Assembly: GCA_037178625.1 (NCBI GenBank)
Contig: CM074130.1
Span: 744,001 to 808,000, forward strand
Source: Skeletonema tropicum
Lineage: Eukaryota > Bacillariophyta > Thalassiosirophyceae > Thalassiosirales > Thalassiosiraceae
Reading direction: 5' to 3'
DNA: 64,000 nt
Shown: positions 61,401 to 64,000 of the stretch, piece after piece
Layout: every line of letters starts with the position of its first letter
Position numbering within the stretch: position 1 is the first letter of the stretch
Translations under genes and position numbers: made by a program
Notes under the pieces: model-generated
Databases searched by the model: none
Told to the model about the DNA's origin: nothing
Seen by the model: the letters and a program-made list of their open reading frames with translations, nothing else

Positions 61401-64000
61401 ATAGGGTCACCGTTAACTATGTGATATTAGTTAGATTAGAGTGGCCGCACCTCTGACGAAAGCTGAGGGGAGATACTCTAGAAGGAGAGATGTCGAACAC
61501 GATAATCAACGTGAAGTCTTTGATATCCAGGGAGACAGTCCGATAGAGGACAACTGCCGTATTCGAGGAGTAGAATACCGAAGAAAATTGAGCAGGACTA
61601 AGAGACAGATGAATAGCAAGAACAGCGGTTAACCAACAGATGCACTTAAACTCTGAGAGATCGTAGAGATCTGACTTATCGGACCAGAACGAGAGTGCTC
61701 ACGGTAATGAACACGGGCTGGTAATATAATAGGTTGCACGTCACGGATGTCAAGTACACTATCCAAAACCTCATGGAGAGATCTGACATGGAATCGGAGA
61801 CAAGATACTATGAGATATACAAGCATCCCTGCTTGAGAATGAGATCAAACGTTAAACCACGACAAGTATGAATAAAAATCCTTTTGAGGGCATAAATGCG
61901 AGAATAGTATTCGGGACTGCTCTGCATGAGAAGCCGATTGCAAATGGAAGCCGGGAAGAGGTTGATCTCAAGACATGAATATAAGCAATGTGAAACTGAA
62001 ACACAAGATGAATGCTTGAACGCTTACAGTTAGAGCAAAGCTATGACATTTAAGGTTATGGCATTTTGAGCCGACCGGCGTGATTGTTACTCTGATGATA
62101 TGTAGCGCAAGTACCTTGGCACAATTCGTGTGAACATCCCTTCATCTTAGGTCAAACCAGATCAGTGAATGGCATCCCGGGTATATTGAGTACAGGACAT
62201 CCGCAGACAGAGCTCCGTGATGTTGCGTGGAAGATGGGGAGAGAATGGCACAGAGTGTGTCATCTAACAACTCCTCCTCCAGGAAGGGAGAGGGAGAGAA
62301 AGAGAGAAATGGACAGCACTTGCTGTAAAAATAAGGAATAGGTGGCAACTCGATCATAACAAGAATAACGGCTTGTCAACAAGTACTTGATAGGGAGTAG
62401 CTTCATGCCATGTGATGAGACAGGGACAAAGACAAATTCCATGATGTTGTACATACAATATACATTGGGATCAGCGTACAGAAGATCGTAGCAACAGAGT
62501 TGGTTGCCCTGGAACTTTATGACGGAGCAAATATTAGATGCGTGTAATGGTGCACGGGCATTCAAAGTGAATCGGAAGCGAACACAAATATTAACAATCG
62601 ACAAACATTCTTATTTTGAATCGCAGGCTTGATGTGGTTGAGATGTCAAGAAATAGGAAGACCTCATCTTGGCAAAAGATCCCTCAGTATAAGCGTAGCA
62701 AATATATAGTACAAGCTGTATCGCTTTGATAACAGCGGGCGCGAATACAAGCTGTAGTCTATGACAATGTGTAAGAGACAAGAAATTGGATGTAGCCAGA
62801 ACAACACGACCGCGGACGTTATTATCCATCATGATGAGCCGAGGAGGTAGTTTGAAGAACGGACCGCAGACAAGGACGTTACTATCCATCATGATGAGCG
62901 GATGATAATCTAACCCGAATTGATGGAGAAACGCCCTGCGGCAAAGGGGAAACAAAGCTGAAGAGAATAGATAGATGGAGAAACGCCCTGCGGACAAGGG
63001 ACGAACAAATGTACGAGAATAAGGGACGAACAAATGTAAGAGCCGTGACTACCAAGGCATAACGAAATACTCCATAGCATCTGACCAATGAGGAGTCCAG
63101 AGTGAAGGACGATTGAACAGCATGGTGAAAACAATGCGCACTGAACTGGAGACGGGTTGACATCCAAGACCGGGAGACACTCGATATGATCAAGAATAGG
63201 GGCAGCAATACCTCGTGTAGACCAATAATTGAATGTCAAGCAGGGGAGAATATTGATACTTGACATTCCCAAGATGGCACAGAAGAGGCAGATAAAAGAG
63301 ATCACACAGACGAGGCAGATAAACGAGACAGAGAAGAAGAGGCAGATAAATGAGACAGAGAAGAAGAGGCAGATAAAAGAGATGGCATAGACGAGGCAGA
63401 TAAGAGAGACAGAGACCAATGTGACAAGGAACTGCCCTCATAACAGTTGCTAATGATGCTCACGCTAATCATAGTGCAAGACGTGAAGGTACATATGACA
63501 CTACTGATGAATGTGGATTAAACGCCAGATGTCAAGCTAGGAAGAACGCGATGCACGTCTTATCACCCGACATAATGGCAGAGGAAATCAACGAGGTAGT
63601 ACAGACCAAGATATCGGCAGAAGAGCGCAAATGAAGAAATGATATTGAAGAACGCCTTGGGCCTTGGTCGGGTTGAATGGAAGCAACATGAGAAAGATTG
63701 GATGACCCACAGAGCGGCTATATAGCATCAAGTTGACCTTGTATCGTGATAACTATGGTGTGAACACAGTGATACCTTACATGGGCATAATTGCGTTAGC
63801 AGAGCAGAGCAAAACATTTCCGACAAGCCGACTCGATAGCTTAGTGATTATTGTCAGTGAGTTTCATGAAACTAGGACGTTAAGACCACGCGTAGGACCC
63901 GCAGTTGAGGTGACTGCTGACAATACTTGAGAGCAATTGCATGACAAGCACTGCGGGAGCGCCCTAACACATTTGGAGACGATTCTAGATGCATCGACAA
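61401..64000. other. Long non-coding stretch with local direct repeats
   Basis: The plus strand is purine-rich and no frame is convincing. Local duplications: AC-GTTA-TATCCATCATGATG at about 62817 and 62876; GATGGAGAAACGCCCTGCGG at about 62921 and 62974; GGGACGAACAAATGTA at about 62998 and 63023. See also the 27-bp array at 63285. Confidence 0.5.
63285..63419 (+). repeat. 27-bp tandem array, five units
   Basis: GAGGCAGATAA starts at 63285, 63312, 63339, 63366 and 63393, exactly 27 bp apart, with variable second halves (CACACAGAC, GAGACAGAGAAGAA and similar). The period is divisible by three, which creates a hydrophobic repeat frame on the minus strand that is probably accidental. Confidence 0.88.

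Noticed and set aside
62910..63419. 169-residue hydrophobic protein on the minus strand
   Set aside because: Half of it is produced by the 27-bp tandem array, whose period is a multiple of three; the rest is low-complexity without conserved motifs.

Overview
The window is nuclear DNA of a eukaryotic alga, most probably a centric diatom of the Thalassiosirales. Three things point there. The leucine-rich-repeat and MYND/RING/Sel1 proteins match gene families I know as strongly expanded in Thalassiosira-like diatoms. Two proteins start with a signal peptide followed by an 'S-A-F' motif, the diatom plastid-import signature. A small basic protein carries the stramenopile 'NPSC..GP.I.IGWEY' motif. 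GT-AG introns occur in several genes. I cannot name the species from sequence alone.

Layout. 0-4.1 kb: 3' part of a hydroxymethylbilane synthase gene (tetrapyrrole synthesis), a small lineage-specific protein and a single-pass membrane protein. 4.5-11.2 kb: mobile DNA, namely a Crypton-like tyrosine-recombinase gene, a 230-bp-arm foldback, and a 1.7-kb element with terminal inverted repeats carrying a decayed gene. 11.5-21.5 kb: a MIC10-like mitochondrial protein, two inverted BspA-type LRR genes (one frameshifted), two MYND/RING/Sel1 genes (one frameshifted), and a two-HKD phospholipase-D-family protein. 21.5-32.8 kb: an ORC1 locus with three BAH-like units and an AAA+ ATPase core, flanked on the left by broken ORC1 pieces that bracket a 5'-truncated LINE, and on the right by a gene remnant interrupted by a LINE endonuclease fragment.

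34-39.6 kb: three copies of a roughly 0.9-kb segment, each with a small diatom-family gene. Between the last two sits a 1.4-kb element with 260-bp inverted arms holding a LINE fragment. 40.7-49.9 kb is the most ordinary gene block: a probable plastid-targeted PD-(D/E)XK (YqaJ-like) nuclease, a secreted protein, a plastid-targeted membrane protein, a PhyH-like dioxygenase, and a peroxisomal acyl-CoA oxidase ending in SRL. 51.1-59.7 kb is a complete, apparently recent non-LTR retrotransposon: perfect 17-bp target-site duplication, a (TTTA)n tail, two open reading frames joined by a TAATG overlap, and an ORF2 with endonuclease, reverse transcriptase, RNase H and Ulp1-type protease. 59.9-64 kb has no convincing gene but is rich in local tandem repeats and short hairpins with purine loops.

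A recurring theme is single-base frameshifts in otherwise well conserved genes, several at 3-4 base homopolymers. They could be real decay or residual assembly errors. The long retrotransposon ORFs show none.
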